NCBI RefSeq assembly: GCF_022682495.2
Contig: NW_026527279.1
Location: 1 to 64,000, forward strand
DNA: 64,000 bases
From: Desmodus rotundus
Lineage: Eukaryota > Chordata > Mammalia > Chiroptera > Phyllostomidae
Direction: 5' to 3'
This document shows, one piece after another, positions 27,501 to 42,800 of this stretch (positions within the stretch are counted from its first letter, which is position 1; every line of letters begins with the position of its first letter). The notes beneath the pieces were generated by a model. The model searched no databases and was not told the origin of the DNA. It saw only the letters and a program-made list of their open reading frames with translations. Position numbers and translations under genes: made by a program.

Positions 27501-28487
27501 AACCGAAGTGGAATTGATCTAGCCCAAATAGGGCAAAGTGTTTCTCAATTTCATGGTCCATATTATAGACATGAGGGGCCATGTGATTCCCGTCTGCAAC
27601 TCAGGGCACAGAATGCAGTATGCCCGGGTCACCTTTAGAAAAACGGTTTCTTTACCCATGAAAAAGGAAAGCCAAGGTTTCTCCAGTTTCTTGTCTCCCG
27701 TTCAACTGCGTGCATTGCTATGCTGTGTCTGCATTTCTGCAGCCATATCGAGACCAATAGGGAAGCCAAGGGACACCAAGCTATGCAGTTAAGCCACGTC
27801 AGAAGCGTCAACAGCAATTATGTAGTTTCTTCCCTTTCTTGTCTGTCCAAAAGTAACACTATGCTACCGACTTCAGCATTTATTGTTTGCATTATATTGC
27901 TTCTTACTCACACAGAATGTATTGCAAGTTGAGCCATGCAGTATGTTCTTCAACATAACAACTTAGGTTTTCCCTCAATAATAAGCAAAGTATAAATCCC
28001 ATGGATTAAAACAAACACATATCTCTTACTTCTGAGTCTTCCAGTTATCTACGATATTCTTTAGTCTCCTCATCTGATCTTGGCTTGACTTTTGGTGGAA
28101 GGTAGACCTGAGGATTGAGTGAGGTATTTTCCCGTATGGAAGCCAAGAATGAATGTGTATCCATTACATACAACATACTTTTGTAGGCAGCTGTTCCAAC
28201 CTAATGAGGACTGCCAGTAATTAGCATAGCTTCAGGATTTGGACATCACAACTGATGTCTTGCCATTGATGGAGAAAGTCACATGCCCAAGATAATCAAT
28301 AGAGTAGGGAAATAGGTTCTCGAAGCAGTAAGGGGTAAAGGGGAGAGTAGCGTATTCTCTGCATATAATTTACCACAAGTAATATTAACTATGGATTATT
28401 AGGTTGCATAATTAGTTGTATTCATTTTTATTGCTACTAAATGTAATATAATTAAATAATAAGACATTTATTTTGCTTTTTGTCTTT

Positions 28488-28678
28488 AAAGATTTTTGTA
28501 ATTCCACTTTAGAGAGAGGAAATGAGGGACAGAAACAGGCAAGCATGGTTGTCTCTCAGGCGCCTCCCATGACGACATAGCCCACAGACCAGGCATGTGC
28601 CCTGCCTAGGAGTTGAACACCCAACCCATTGGTGTACAGGACGGCACTACCACCAACAGAGCTACACACTCTTGGGCT
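28488..28678 (-). mobile_element. Second Ves-type SINE (unit 2)
   Basis: Counterpart of 13192-13382 with no notable change. Confidence 0.75.
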
Positions 28679-28790
28679 CCCTTCCCTTTAGGCTTAGTAA
28701 ATTTTTTGCACACCAGGCGCTAGAGAAGTCTTTTCCGAAACAGAAAATATTCACATCATATTTACTTAAAGTTCTTCCAGGTTACTTACA

Positions 28791-29299
28791 GTGTATGGAA
28801 TAAAATCAAAACTTCATCAGTTCATCTGAAAGTCTGTTCACAACCTCAACATTGCCTTCTTGGCTTTAGGCATTCTTCAAACCACACATTTTTCAATGCA
28901 CCAAAGTGCATTTAATTCCTGGAAATAGTCATGCTTTCTGTCACAGCAGGCCTTTCACATCTGCTTGTTCTCCTGGCTCAGTTATAATCTTTCCATTTTT
29001 GCTTCCTGCCCTTTTCTCTTGCCTAATTTCTTCTCACCCCTCCTACCTAACTGCCAGTGATCATGCCTGACTCAGATCAGATAGAACTCCCTCCAGAGTC
29101 TCCTTTGATCCTTGGCCTTCTTATAGCCATGGATTCTAAATATGGTTTTTAGGATTGTAGCATGCCATTTTAATGACGTAAATACATGTCAACGTGTTTT
29201 CCTCTTCCTCCATCAGACCATGAATGCCTTTAATTCGGAGATCATATCATATTTATCTTTGCACCTAACATAGATGCTCCACACCCTGTTCAGTAAATT
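28791..29299 (+). mobile_element. L2 3' end (unit 2)
   Basis: Counterpart of 13495-14003 with no notable change. Confidence 0.6.
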
Positions 29300-30192
29300 A
29301 GTGGTGATCATTATAGATATCAATTGCATCTAAATCTCATGCTCCTGTGAGGGGTGGGACCAAGAGTGAAATAAATCGAGCCCTCCACCCCTTCGCAACG
29401 ATTTCAATAGGTTGAACAAAATGCAAGCTTTGAAATTGAATTGAAAGAAAAGCCCCAAACAGTACAATGAAATCCAAAGTGTGTGTAGAAAAGCAGCCAT
29501 GCCTGGACAGTGGGTAACTAAGTAGATTAATGGTGTGCACAGAAGCTCCTGGTCATTTTACATATCTACTGGTGGAGCTAACCTACTCTTCTCTGCCCCT
29601 GGCATTTCACACTGTAATCCGAAGCAAAGATTGGCAATCAATGGGGTGAGAATCTTGAGAGTGTGGCCGCAATACATTGTCCTTCAATAGACTCTGAAAC
29701 TTGTTGTTCTCTCCTGACATATCAACCCTATGCACATGTCATGTGTGAGAAACAGCATTTGATTTTGATGACAAACTCCTAAAGTATCCCCTGGGAGCTG
29801 GCGTTAGGTCCTGCACCTCCTCGATAAATTGTGATGTACATAGGAGAACACCCATCAGCAGTGTGACCAGGAGCAGAAAAGGCAGCCAATATTGTAGTGC
29901 TTTTTCCAGTGTATTCCTCTTTTCGTTGTAAAATATCACAGGGGACTCCCTTGCCTGACATGCTTCCTTATTCTTTACAGAGGACTAGAACCATTTTTTT
30001 TTTTTGATACAAGTTCACTTTTTACTTATTTGTTTGTTTGTTTATGTCTTTATTTTATAGACAGCTCCAATAAGTTGCTATAACATTATGACTATAGAAT
30101 TATTGTTATAACAATGACACCCTCTCATTCAGGCCCTCTGTCTTTCCTGACCTTGCTACCACTGACTTGCTGATGTCTTCAGCTGGCCCTTG

Positions 30193-30200
30193 TGATGTCA
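30193..30200 (+). promoter_or_regulatory. CRE-like site upstream of E2 copy 3
   Basis: The same octamer as at 14897, unchanged, about 180 bp before the ATG at 30374. Confidence 0.35.
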
Positions 30201-30373
30201 CAGAGCATGTTCCATACTGCCAGGGAAACGCAGGACCGTTTGGGGCAGGCCTGAAGAAAGAGTAGTGGCAGGCCGGTAGGAGCGGTTGGCACTGTAGAAG
30301 GGAGGCCTTGCGTCCTGGCAGCTCAGTTTGGGCTTTAGACACTGAGCAGCCGACAGTAGCAGAGGAGGAAGTG

Positions 30374-31139
<766 letters not shown>

Positions 31140-31168
31140 ATGAGGGACAAATGATAACCCCTCACCTC

Positions 31169-31174
31169 AATAAA
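31169..31174 (+). terminator. Poly(A) signal of E2 copy 3
   Basis: AATAAA 29 bp after the TGA of copy 3. Confidence 0.75.
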
Positions 31175-31677
31175 ACACCTGGCTTTTGAATGGGCTGTTC
31201 TTTGACTACTTTCTGGGAGGCATCCTTTCCAATATCACATGTGACACATTAGAGTGTGTGGAGGCTGGAGGGAAGCCGTGGGTGGCGTGGGTGTGAGAGG
31301 TGAGGGGGAAGGGGGCATGCTTGGGAAATGGGGTAGCGGGAAAGAGGCCAGTTCCAATAAACATTTTACTGAAGGCCTTCGTTCCTCCTTAGGGATAGGA
31401 AATGTAGAACAACAGTGTGGTGGGCTTAGCAGGAGTACTTTAGAACTGACAATGGCGGGGACCACTGGATGAAGATTAGGAAGTTCATAAGGTATCTTTT
31501 TCATTCTGAGGCACCTGTGTGTTTAGGGGTTTGCTTTGGCAGAAGTGAACGGCAACCCATAGCCTCTACTACCAGGCCTGCATTTAACTGCAGAAACATT
31601 AAGTGGATGAGGAGTTGTCACAAAAAGAAAACTGTGTTTTGTTGCAAGAATTCTCCACCCTCAGTCATCAATGCCCA

Positions 31678-32300
31678 CCTTTTTGACATATATGCCTACC
31701 TGCACACTCTGGATTGCACCCCAATTTCCAGCACATGCCCACATGTTGACAATAGCTCACATGTACAAGCTGCCCTAGTGCCTGCCCATCAGTAGATGAG
31801 TGGTAAGTGCACACAATGCAATAAATAGTACATGCAAATCTGTCCCCTTGCGACAGTGTGCATGGACCTGAGGAACATTATGCTCAGTGAAATAAGCCAG
31901 TCAGAGGAAGACAGATACCAAACAATCTCACTAATTTGGAGAATGAAATGAACAAACTGAACTAACAAGGCTGATTGGGACAGGCACCTAGGAGAGCTGG
32001 CCAACAGGTGTCAGAGCAGGGAGGTTGTGCCTGCTGGGTGGGGAAGGGGAAGGGATTAAGAAAAACCATCCCAGATAACAGTAAGGGTTAGACCTGAGGG
32101 AAAGGAGGAGGGGCGATGCAAAAGAAGGGTGTGAAGTGGGACAGCTGCTTGTGCTGGACACCGTCTTGACATGGGGTGCTCTACACATAATTCAATATAC
32201 ACTACAGAGGAATCGTAGACTTGTATGCTTAAAACCTGCATAATTCCAATAAGCAGTGTCTCCCCCAGCACAGGCAATTAAAAAAATAACAAAATAAGAA
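31678..32300 (+). mobile_element. L1 3' fragment (unit 3)
   Basis: Counterpart of 1090-1712; carries C at 32066, an allele shared only with unit 5. Confidence 0.75.
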
Positions 32301-32482
32301 AACTTTCTTTCTTTGTTTCATCCTTTTCTCTACGAAAGCGTGTATTCACACCCGTGTCCTTAGAGCTCTCCTGTGACTGAGCAGCTGTTGAGGTCCTTCT
32401 GATTGCCTCATGGGCTATATACTGGAGGCTAAGGTTTTGTGATTAAGGAAAGGAGCTATCCACACCAGGAAGACAGACAAGA

Positions 32483-32748
32483 GAGACGCAAATGCAAACG
32501 ACAATGAGATATAACCTCACCAGTCAGAATGGCCATCATCAAGAAGTCAACACAAAACGCATACTGGTGAGATTGTAGAACGAAGGCAACCCTTTGGCCC
32601 TGTGGGTCGAAATGCAGACTGGGGCACTCACTGTTGGAAACGATATTGAATTTCTTCATTAATGGGATTGCCTTTTCATCCAGATATTCCACTGCTGGGA
32701 TCCTACCTGAAGAATCCTCCAACATGCGCCATGCTGTTGGTCAACACT
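32483..32748 (+). mobile_element. L1 ORF2 3'-end fragment (unit 3)
   Basis: Counterpart of 1895-2160 with no notable change. Confidence 0.75.
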
Positions 32749-33782
32749 AGAAGTGAGGAAGAACAATTAAGCAATCGGAGCCAGCAAGCGAGAGGGTCGG
32801 AAATCAAAATGCAAGAGTGGCTAAAGGCAGAGACCATTTGGGCAGGTTCTTTGTTGCTCCACGTGAAACATGAGATAGGGCTAAGGGAAAGGTGAAGATC
32901 CAGATGACTGGACCGACAGGAGAGATTTTTCAAATTGTGCTTTCATAACATTAGGGTGCAGGTTCCTGCCATGCTGGTTCCTGGGTGGCCTGAGAAAGAG
33001 GCATCTAACATCATTTTCAGGACCTTGGGAGCTTACAGGCAGCCTGCATAGTCTCTGTTTCTAACTGGATGTTTGAGTGAGGCCACATTTTCATCACGTG
33101 CTTCAACCGAAAAAATATCTTATCAATAGCTTACAATTCATACCCCAAAGAGCACCTTCAGAGTTGCAGGATTTTGTCCCTTAAGAACAGTGATCAGAAA
33201 GAGAAGGTCTGGACAAGGGAGTCTTAGCAAGTCCTCTGAACATGGTTGTTTGGCATGTTAAAGTGTGTACGCATGGGAGCATTCCTTTGGTTTACCATTC
33301 ATCTCTGCAGAGCACTTCAGGCAGACACCATCAGGTGATCAGAGGTGAAAGGGACTTCCAATTTTCAGTCTACCAGCTTCAGCCAAGGAATTTGGAGTGC
33401 AGATATTTTGGCTCTGGTGTTCAATATCTTCCAGTGCCCTCCCTGGTTTCATGGCAGTGTAGCTGGTTTGCAGGTGTTTCCTTTCTAAGCGCCTTCTGCC
33501 AGCATGTCACAGAGTCCGATCTGTGCTGTTTGGGGGGTCTCTTGTACTATTAGTGAGTCACGTGTGTTAATGATTTGACTTCCTATGAACAGCAAATGAA
33601 CAGATACAAGAACTGACCTAAGGGAAGTAAAGTAAAGGCTAAAAGCACGTGTTAATTGTACAAAGCAGATGCAGACATAGAACTGAGTCTCACATGTGCA
33701 TTTGTTTCTGAGAGCGGGAAGTAGAGACTTGAGAACTGCAGAAAGGTTTATGAGGTTAAATCAACTGATTTAAGCCCTCAAT

Positions 33783-34288
33783 TTATTAAATGTGTTTATT
33801 TATTTTATTTAACTACAATTGGCTGGATTTTCTCCCAATCCCTCCCTCCCCAGGCAAGTCCAACCTCCCTACCCCCACCCTAACATCCCCTTTGATTTTG
33901 TCCTTGTGTCCTGTACAGTAGCTCCTATAGACCACTCTCCCCCCACTATCTCCACTCCACTTACCTGTGGCTATTGTTACCATGTTCTTAATTTCAATGT
34001 CTCCGGTTATATTTTCTTTGCTTTTTCTTTTCTTGTTATATTCCAGTTAAAAGTGAGAACCTGTGCACCTCCATGTTCGCAGCTGTACAATTTATAATAG
34101 CCAAGTACTAGAAGCAACATCAGTGCCAGTGGTAATAAGTTGATCCAAAACTATGGTACATTTACACAATGGAATGCTACACATCAGAGAGAATTCAGGA
34201 GCTGATACTCTTTGCAATGGCATGGATGGAAGTAGAGAGCAATTTGCGAAGTGAAATAAGCCAGGCTGTGAGGGAGAAATACCATTTA
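33783..34288. mobile_element. Rearranged L1 3' fragment (unit 3)
   Basis: Counterpart of 3195-3700; 23 T follow at 34293-34315. Confidence 0.6.
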
Positions 34289-34553
34289 GGCCTTTTTTTT
34301 TTTTTTTTTTTTTTTGCTAATTTTATAGTATCAGTGCTGACAGCATAATGGAACAAGTCTGCTGTGTGGAATTAAAGGTTCAAGGAAAAACACTCTTACT
34401 ACATGAATTATGTTTTGAATCATAATGTGTCTAATTATGTTTCCCTAGACATCCTCACTAATCCCTGTATTTTGAAACTATATCTACCACTTGGAAAGTG
34501 CATTAAAGACTATAAGATTGGCATATGTGGAATTCAATGAATACTATAAAATA

Positions 34554-34774
34554 ACAAAGAAAGTATAAATGGATGAATTATAACTGAAACAGAATGAGGG
34601 CTGTCGGATGGGAAGGGGCTGGGGGAATGGAAGAAGAAGGTGAAGGGAGTGGTGGGAAAACACCTATGCGGGATCCTTGGACACAGATAAGAGTGTGGAG
34701 AAGGGCAGAGGGAAGGGGGGCTGGAGTTGGGAGCAGGAGTGGAAAGGAGGAAAGGTGTGAACGGCTGTAGTAGG
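34554..34774 (+). mobile_element. L1/HAL1 3' UTR fragment (unit 3)
   Basis: Counterpart of 3965-4185, unchanged in the parts I compared. Confidence 0.45.
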
Positions 34775-36768
34775 AGAAAGAACACTCCAAATGTCCATTT
34801 AAAAAAATAGTCCCTTCAAACAACTTGGCCAATACTGGGGAGTGTTCCCTTCCCTCCTCACTGAATCTACCAGAGAATTCTATCCACAGGAAGAACACAT
34901 TGTGTCCTGCCTCCCTACCCTATGTCAGGCTCTTAAGTAATCCAAGAAATTATTGCTAGGAAGGTGTCCACACTGTTACTGGACCATCACTGAAAATTAG
35001 TTTCATTCAGGTAACACGTCCACAGTCATTTGGATAATGGTTCACTTCACTCAGGTCATCGTGGAGGCCAGTTCATGGAATCCAAGAACTTTGAAGAAAG
35101 CCTGTCACTTCTACTTTAGTGAATGAGATGCATATGTAGATACACATCATCCAGGGTAGTGAGAGAAGCAATTGTCAGAAGCAGCTATGGCTGCTGGGAA
35201 CTATTCTATGAGTCCAACCGGGAGAAAAAGTTTAACCTTCCCTTTATTTTAATGACACGCTACTTAATGCTTTCATGAACTTTAACGGTATTGCACCAGA
35301 AAGGATAGATCAGTTTCTTGTAGTCTTAAGCATTGACAAAACTATAATTCAAATCTTAGCTACCAGGTAACCCAAATAGAATTTAATCACATAATGCTCT
35401 CTATTGGAGACCTTGATGAGTGATATATACACACAAGTATATAATCCTTACTTAGGTCTACACATACATTCTTTCAAAAATAAATTTATGGTGTTTTGAA
35501 AAGAATTTCATGGACTATCTGTATAGAAAACATTCAGAAAAATGTTTGTTTACACTATGTCTTGACTGGATATATTTTTCACATTTTGGAAATGTGTAGT
35601 TTTAAAGGAAGCAATAAGAGAAAATGAGAAAACATCAGTAGAAAATAACTTTGTTCTTCTGCAGTCCTATTTAATATTTCCATCTATTATTCATTATAAA
35701 ACAATAAAGAGTGCTTGAAAATCACATGTCACTAAGAAATAACTTGGTCTGGACTAACACATATATAGACATTCAATGAAATATAAACTTACCTGTGAGG
35801 AGAATTATCTAGGGAAATTAGAAGAAAGATATTTCTATGTACTGCTTTCCTTTCTCCCATTACACCAACACACAGCCATGCAATTTATTGCACCCTAGGA
35901 GTAAGCAAAACACTCAATACCCTGTGGGACTGATCCTATATTTCACCAATTCTGTGGGATATCTAAGACCTTATCATCACAAGAATGGTTACAGTACGGC
36001 AGTGGTAAGTGTTATGTGTGTCATCCGAGTTGTGCTCATTCAGCCCATGTTAGATTTATTCCCAGTAAATGTCAGTGCTAGAAAGTGTACATTTTTCTTT
36101 TCCACTGACAAGTTCTTGACAATAAATTCTGTGGCTCGTACGATAGCAAACAAATCATGACAGGGTCTTCATTCTTGTAAAGCTATGAAGACTATCACAT
36201 AGTTCAATTGACTTGTCACGCAGCATCACAATACTGCTTCTATATGTGTATTTCACGTGGCAACATCAAGATAATGCTTCAATCGAAGGATTTCGTGAAA
36301 ATGAGAGACTTTTTAAAACATCTGAGGCCCTTGGCTTACGTATGATAATTTAATGTCATGCAATTTCTTGAATTGGTAAGAAAAGGACAGGCTGCTCTTT
36401 ATGATCTAAGCATCATTTCAGGGTCATGTAGTAACGCGCCAAATCTGCAATTCCCATTGCTGCACTTCCAACTGGTATGTCCATTCTTGTGTGTAACCAT
36501 CTCTTTCCTTCTTTCAGAGAGACTCTCGAGGCTACTGTTGGTCACTTCTGACAGAGAGTAGAAACCAGAGTAGGCGCGGTGTCATATAATGAGAGGATAC
36601 AGAGAACTGATTGAAAGCCCCTGTCTTCCATACTTGGAAACCACTTATCTAGGGTCACTTAACAGGAAAAAAAAAAAAAACATAGAGGGTTCACTGTTTA
36701 TAAAATATTGAATACAATAATACACTTTTCCTTTATATCTCCCTCCAAACATATTAATAATATTACAA

Positions 36769-36968
36769 ATCCTTTTTTAAAAAACATTTTGGTTTTTTTA
36801 GAGAAAGAAACATCCATATGAAAGAGAAACATCTATCACTTGCCCCTCATTCCCATCCCACGTGGGCACCAAACGAGCAACCCAGGAATGTGCTCTATGG
36901 GAATCAAACATGAAACGTCTTACTTTCTAGTGTGAGGCCCAGCCAACTGAGCCACACCTGTGAGAACC
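36769..36968 (-). mobile_element. Ves-type SINE, first of unit 3
   Basis: Counterpart of 6179-6378 with 'caaacatgaaacg', a change shared with unit 4. Confidence 0.8.
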
Positions 36969-37259
36969 ACACGTCTCTGACATCTACACTGTGGTGAAGA
37001 AGAATAGGGACCTTGGAGGCACTCAGGACTGGCTTTATCACTGTCTAGTATTCAGCTTTGAATAGTTTGTATCTCTTAGAATCCCGAGTTACTGATTTGT
37101 AAAATAAAATAAAGTATAGTTCCCCCAAGAAATGGTCCTGAAGTCTCAACAAGAACATGCTCTTTTAAAACTATAAGTATCCACCCAAAAATGCTAGACT
37201 GTACAGAAGTAATAATAAATATTTCCTCTCTGAAGAAATTTCAGTCCTGTTTGAAAGAC

Positions 37260-39110
37260 ACTCCAGTCACCTCTGGCCATGACACAGGCCTAGGTAGATG
37301 CACTTCTTCTCCTCACACAACCAGAACAAGGACAAGAACAAATTTAACAAGAACAAGGAACCACAACAGCCCGAATATGGAAGTGTAGGGAAGTCCAACA
37401 ACAAGGAGTTCAAAAGAAACATTCAATCATACCTGAAGGATGAGTAGAAGCGGGAAGTATGACTGGAGAGGACTTGCTGCAAGGCAGCGGCTGAAGTTTG
37501 GTGTCCGCAAGGTGGCATATGCAGAGCCCGTGGACTCACATTCGCTTGCAAATAAACCAAGAGCAACGATGTGGGAAGGGAAACAGACCGTGGGAGAAAA
37601 GGTGCCAGGGCACGCAAATAAAGCCTCAAACATCTAACTGAAAACACCTGTGAGGGTTTTCTCGGTGGAAAGAACTCTCATCCTCACACAAGACTTCCCG
37701 CAGAGACCCACGTAGTCCTACAACTTATACACCAAGTACTGACCTTACAATCATCACCAGAAGAGATTGGTTTGCTCGTGGATAGCAGGGCAAATGACTG
37801 AAAGTCACCAGAGATCTAGGTAAGCACCATTGTTCCCTCTCAGACCCGCCACAACACACAGCTCACAGGACAGCAACGCGGGTTTCCCTGGTGAACCAGT
37901 AAGCCTCTCCCCATTTCCACATAAGAGGCACTCTGAAACAAATATAAAAATGGCCCAAATGAAGGAAGAGATCAAAGCTCCTGGAAAAATAGAGCTAAGT
38001 GATTAAGGGTTAGCCAACCTATCAGAGTCACAGTTCAAAACGCTGGTCATCGGCATGCTCACAGAATTGGCTGAGTAGGGTCACAAAATAGAGGAAGAAA
38101 TGCAGGATAGGAAAAGAGAAATAGAGGAAAAATGTTCAGGGAACCAACACTGATGGGAAGGACAGCGGGACTCAGATGAACAAGTTTGGAGCACAAAGAA
38201 GAAATACTCCTTCAAGCAGAACAGAATGAAGAAACAACTATTCAACACAATGAGGAGAGGCTTAGGAACGTCCAGGAAAATCTTAAATGTTGCAACATTA
38301 GAATCCTAGCGGTGGCCGAAGGAAAGAAAGAAGAACAATATATTGAAAAATTCTTGGAAAAACGAATGATGGAGAACTTCCCCAATGTGGCACTAGGAAG
38401 AGCCTTGCAGGAAGCCCAGGAAGCCCAGAGAGTCCCAGACAGTTGTACCGAAATAGAAACAACCAGGAGAAATCACAATTGCATTACCCAAGATGAAAGA
38501 TAAGGAGAGAATCTGAGAAGCTGCAAGACGTAAGGAGACAGTTACATGCAAAGGAATCCCCAAAAGACTGTCAGCTGATTTCTCCACAGAACCATTGCAC
38601 GCAAGAAAGGGCTGGAAAGAAGTATCCCAAGTCATGAAATGCAAGGACCTCCATCCAAGATTGTTCTATCCAGCAAAGCTGTCCTTTAGAACGCTAGGGC
38701 AAATAAACTGTTGCCCAGACAAGCTCAAGTTAAAGGAGTTCATCATCACCAAGCCCTTATTATATGAAAAGCTACAGAAACTTCCCTAAGAAAAAAGAAG
38801 GTAAAAAATGTGAATAAAATGGCAGCAAATTCACATCTAAAGAGGACCTAACCTTAAAGGCAAAAATAAAACCACACTACGCAGACAATTCGAACAGGAA
38901 CAGAATTGCAGAAACGGAGGTAATATGGAGGGTTATTAGCGGGAGCGGGTGGACCGACAAGGGGGGAAAAGGTACAGGGAATAAGAAACATTAATGATAG
39001 GCACAAAATAGACCGGGGGAGGTAAGGGTAGTACAGGAAGATGAATGGGAATGACCTTACTGATACAGGAAACCTTAGGCAGCGAGGACACAGTACCCCT
39101 GGTTATTTTT
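37260..39110 (+). mobile_element. HAL1-like half-LINE with decayed ORF1 (unit 3)
   Basis: Counterpart of 6670-8520. Units 3 and 4 share several changes here (CAA to CGA near 38364, 'acgtagtcc' near 37710, 'cacaaaatagacc' near 39003) absent from units 1-2. Confidence 0.75.
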
Positions 39111-39289
39111 CTTCTATGACGGTTTTCTGTCTTCCTCACTGGTTTCCACTCTTTCTACCCCTAACTCTATGCTCTCATCAAAGTCAGTTTTTTCTTTATT
39201 TTAACTTCAAATCTTAATTTTTATTTTTTAGGCATAAAACATGATTTTCATAAAAATCTTCTATTAGGTTGAATTTTTAATATATATTT

Positions 39290-39805
39290 ATTTAATTTTA
39301 TGTTTATTCAGTTAAAATTGACTGCATTTTCTCCCCGTCTCTCCACCTCAGGCTAGGGAGTCCCACATCCCTAACCCACCTCAACCCTCCTCCTTGATTT
39401 TCTTCTTGTGTATTTTATAGTAGCTCCTATAGACCACTCTCCCCACCATCCGCACCCTCCTCCCCTCTCACTATTGCTACATTGTTCTTAATGTGAATGT
39501 CTCCGTTTTTATTTTGGTTCCTTTTTTCCTCAGTTGATTATGTTGTACTTAAAGGTGAGATCACTTGGCATTTCTCCCTCACAGCCTGGCTTATTTCACT
39601 TAGCATAATGCTGTCCAGTTCTATCCATACCATGGCAAAGTGTATGAGCTCCTTCTCTCTCCCTTCTGCGCTGAGTTCCATTGTGTAAATATACTAGAGC
39701 TTTTGGATACACTCATTGGCTGATGGGCACCTAGGTAGCCTCCAGGACTGGGCTATTGTAAATCATGGTGCTAAGGACATGGTGGTGTATTTCAATAATG
39801 GAAAA
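39290..39805 (-). mobile_element. Antisense L1 3' end (unit 3)
   Basis: Counterpart of 8700-9215 with the same 'ccttctctctccc' allele as units 2 and 4. Confidence 0.8.
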
Positions 39806-42800
39806 AATCCTCTCTTCTGATCGTTACCTGACGTCCCAACTTCTGGTTTCCTCTAAAAGACCCACACCACATCATCACTAGGAGGAGCCCTGGGAATTAT
39901 GTAGTCTAACAACTGTCTTTCACACATAACAGGTCTTGAAAGTTAATTGATTTGTGTGGGCTCTGTTACTCCGGCAGTATTGTCTCAGTTAGGTCTAACT
40001 ACTTTTTATGAACATTGAGTCCTTGCAGTTTGGCTTTGTTTGCCAACTATTTTGATTGTATGAGCATGTACGTGCATGTATGCTTGTGTATTCCATTGGT
40101 TTGGGGTTTGCATTGAAATAAAACTTATTTGCTGATTATTACCTGATGAATTCACTGGGTCGGAATCAGGCTTATGCTTTAGACCACACTTACCATTTGG
40201 TTCATCCTAAGATCTGTTGTCTGAATTAAACCTTGTAGTATAAGACAGAGTTCTATAACTTCTCCTTAGTACCCCCTGCCTATTACTGTGTTTTGGAAAC
40301 TTTTTCACTTACTTAAACAGGACCTAGGAGTATAAGGAGCAATGCTAGAAAAGTCCGCGTTTTCTCAAGGCTTGGAAAGTGAAATGTTATGCTTCTGTAG
40401 ATTATAAAGTTGAAATGTATATTTCCTAGGCTTTGGCCCTTTTCACATTCCATCTGTTAATATTCACGACTCTCTCCATGTATCTACAAGTTGTTGTAAC
40501 AAGGAAGTGCTTACGCTTCAAGACCTCCCACGTTTGAAGCACTCTAGCAAGCAAGTCATTAGGTCTTATGTATTTATATATATGAAGTATATTCAAATGA
40601 TCTTTGACTAGGGCTTCCCATACATTACCAATGCAGTATGTTTTATAAGTCATATTATAAGGAGCTGGCCACAATAGTTATAAATTGTAGAAGAAAGACA
40701 ACGATCCTATATAAATTTTGTGTTTTTCATTTTACTGTCTTGACGTGATTACTCTCCATATTTTTGACATATATTTTCCCCCTCTGTCATGAATGAGTAT
40801 TATGCAAAAGCTGCATTTCTTCCCTGCAATAAAGCACTCTACTGTTCATTTTTTCCTGGAGTATTAACTGCTATCTAGGGATATTTCGCTGGCCTATTCT
40901 GAGTTCTTTTTTCCCCGTAATAACGCATACGATATGATCAGGAAATGTAAAAAGGAAGAACAACGCAATTTTCCACCAATGTTTATGGAAAGATGTGAAA
41001 ACTCTGAGCAGGGTTAATGAGAGTACTTACTGAATGGAAAAACACTAGAATAATGATTTTCAAAATTTTGGTCTTTAATATTTATGGGCTGTTATTTAAT
41101 TCATCAAAAATACTTAACCCTTTACTTTCGGAGGCCCTCATTCACCCATTTCCATTAAGTATGTGAACTTTTTATACACAAAACCACCTACACTTGGAAA
41201 AGGAACATACTCTAGTTGGTTCAAATGGTCATTTTAAAAATTTCTATTAATCTTAAGAGTACTTCACCATATGCTATGCCTGCTGTGTCTACTTATATTT
41301 CATTCTCATAGTTAACTAAAGGGGTGAATTAAGTTTTACTTCCCTAGAGTGTACAATTTATTTCATCCAATGATTTATTGATCCTAGAAGTTGGTTCTAT
41401 GTGCATGCCACCTATGATTTATGATTCCTTACTGATAGGTTATCCCTTGACCTTAGAGTAGATGGGAGCTTTACTACTTGTCATTACTTTTTAGTCACTT
41501 TATAGTATGAAAGGCAGGTTTTATCCTTTCTGATATTAACCAAAGTCCATATTTCCAAGTTCGTCACAATAAATACATTATATTTCCATTACTGAGAACA
41601 TGCTTGGAACTGTTATTGGTGCAAACTGCACATTGAGTTTGGTTTTTTCTGCCTAGAATACTCTTCAAGTTCTCAGGTTTCATAGGCAAATGCTTGCCGT
41701 TTTACAATTTCATGAAGCAGAATTAATTAGCGCCAGATTAACAGAGTTTTGAATATACTCGATTCATATAGCCGGAAAGAATGAGCAAAGGTAGTCGCAG
41801 CTATGTCTTCCATTTTAAGGAAAGACGTGAGTGTTTCTAATAAATAACACACGGGGTGAAGTGTTAAAACTAAGAAGATAGTTGTAAACATATTTCTCTA
41901 CATCCCGAGTAGAGAGGAAACCAGCAGTTCCAGAAAGGAAGAAAAATACATAAAGAATACTCTTACGGAGTGTATTTTAACTAAAGCAAGAACAGATTGC
42001 AGGAGGAGACAATGTGACACACTTACATTTACATAGAAATACTGTTATGCAAAGGAAAAAGTTAAGGTAGTATGCAGAGCCTAGATGCGTGAAAATATTC
42101 TGGATTTCATGTAGCATGAGAAGGCCATGGTTCACATGGCCTTTTCAAGTGTGAAAGCCACGGACAGACCGTTGCAACACGGAGACTAAAAGATTTCCCC
42201 TGACAGGTTTGTTCACTGGTGTCTTAACCTTCCTGGGACATCTGAAAGTTGTATTGTAATATTCAGCAACTAATCTGGTAGGAGAATGTGAGCAACAAAT
42301 CCCAAGGCTCATAAACTCTCTCAGGCTCTGTACCTGTGCTGCATTTTAATGTGATCTCACGCTACTTTCTGCATCAGTAAATCTGACGCACCAGATTGTA
42401 TTCTCTTTAGCCGTGCATTAGCATGACTGCCTTCTGAATATGAACTTGGAGTGAACATGACTTCACCTTGGCGTCATGCTTGCTTTGCTTCAATTAAATT
42501 CATTGCTCACCCAGTTTCAATTACCTGCGAAACATCTTTTAAGGCCGTATTATTAATGAATGGCATGTTTGAAGGCAGCAAAACCTATTTTTAAATAGAG
42601 TGTGTTATGCACATATATTTCCCTACTCTGGCTTGGCAGTAGATCGGAAGAGGAAAAGTTAAAGGATATAATAAATCATTCTAACAGGAGAAATCATTGT
42701 TACTTGCCTTTTCAATATTCACCATCACGACATCCCTTCCTTATTGTTGTCAGAAGGCATCTTTTGCATGGAGAAAACACTTTAAGGGTTTCAGAACCGA

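Larger units (their letters stand above)
15879..30192. other. Spacer between E2 copies 2 and 3
   Basis: Same content as 587-14896. Unrecognised stretches are 15879-16382, 17454-18487, 19481-21474, 24512-28487 and 29300-29738. Confidence 0.7.
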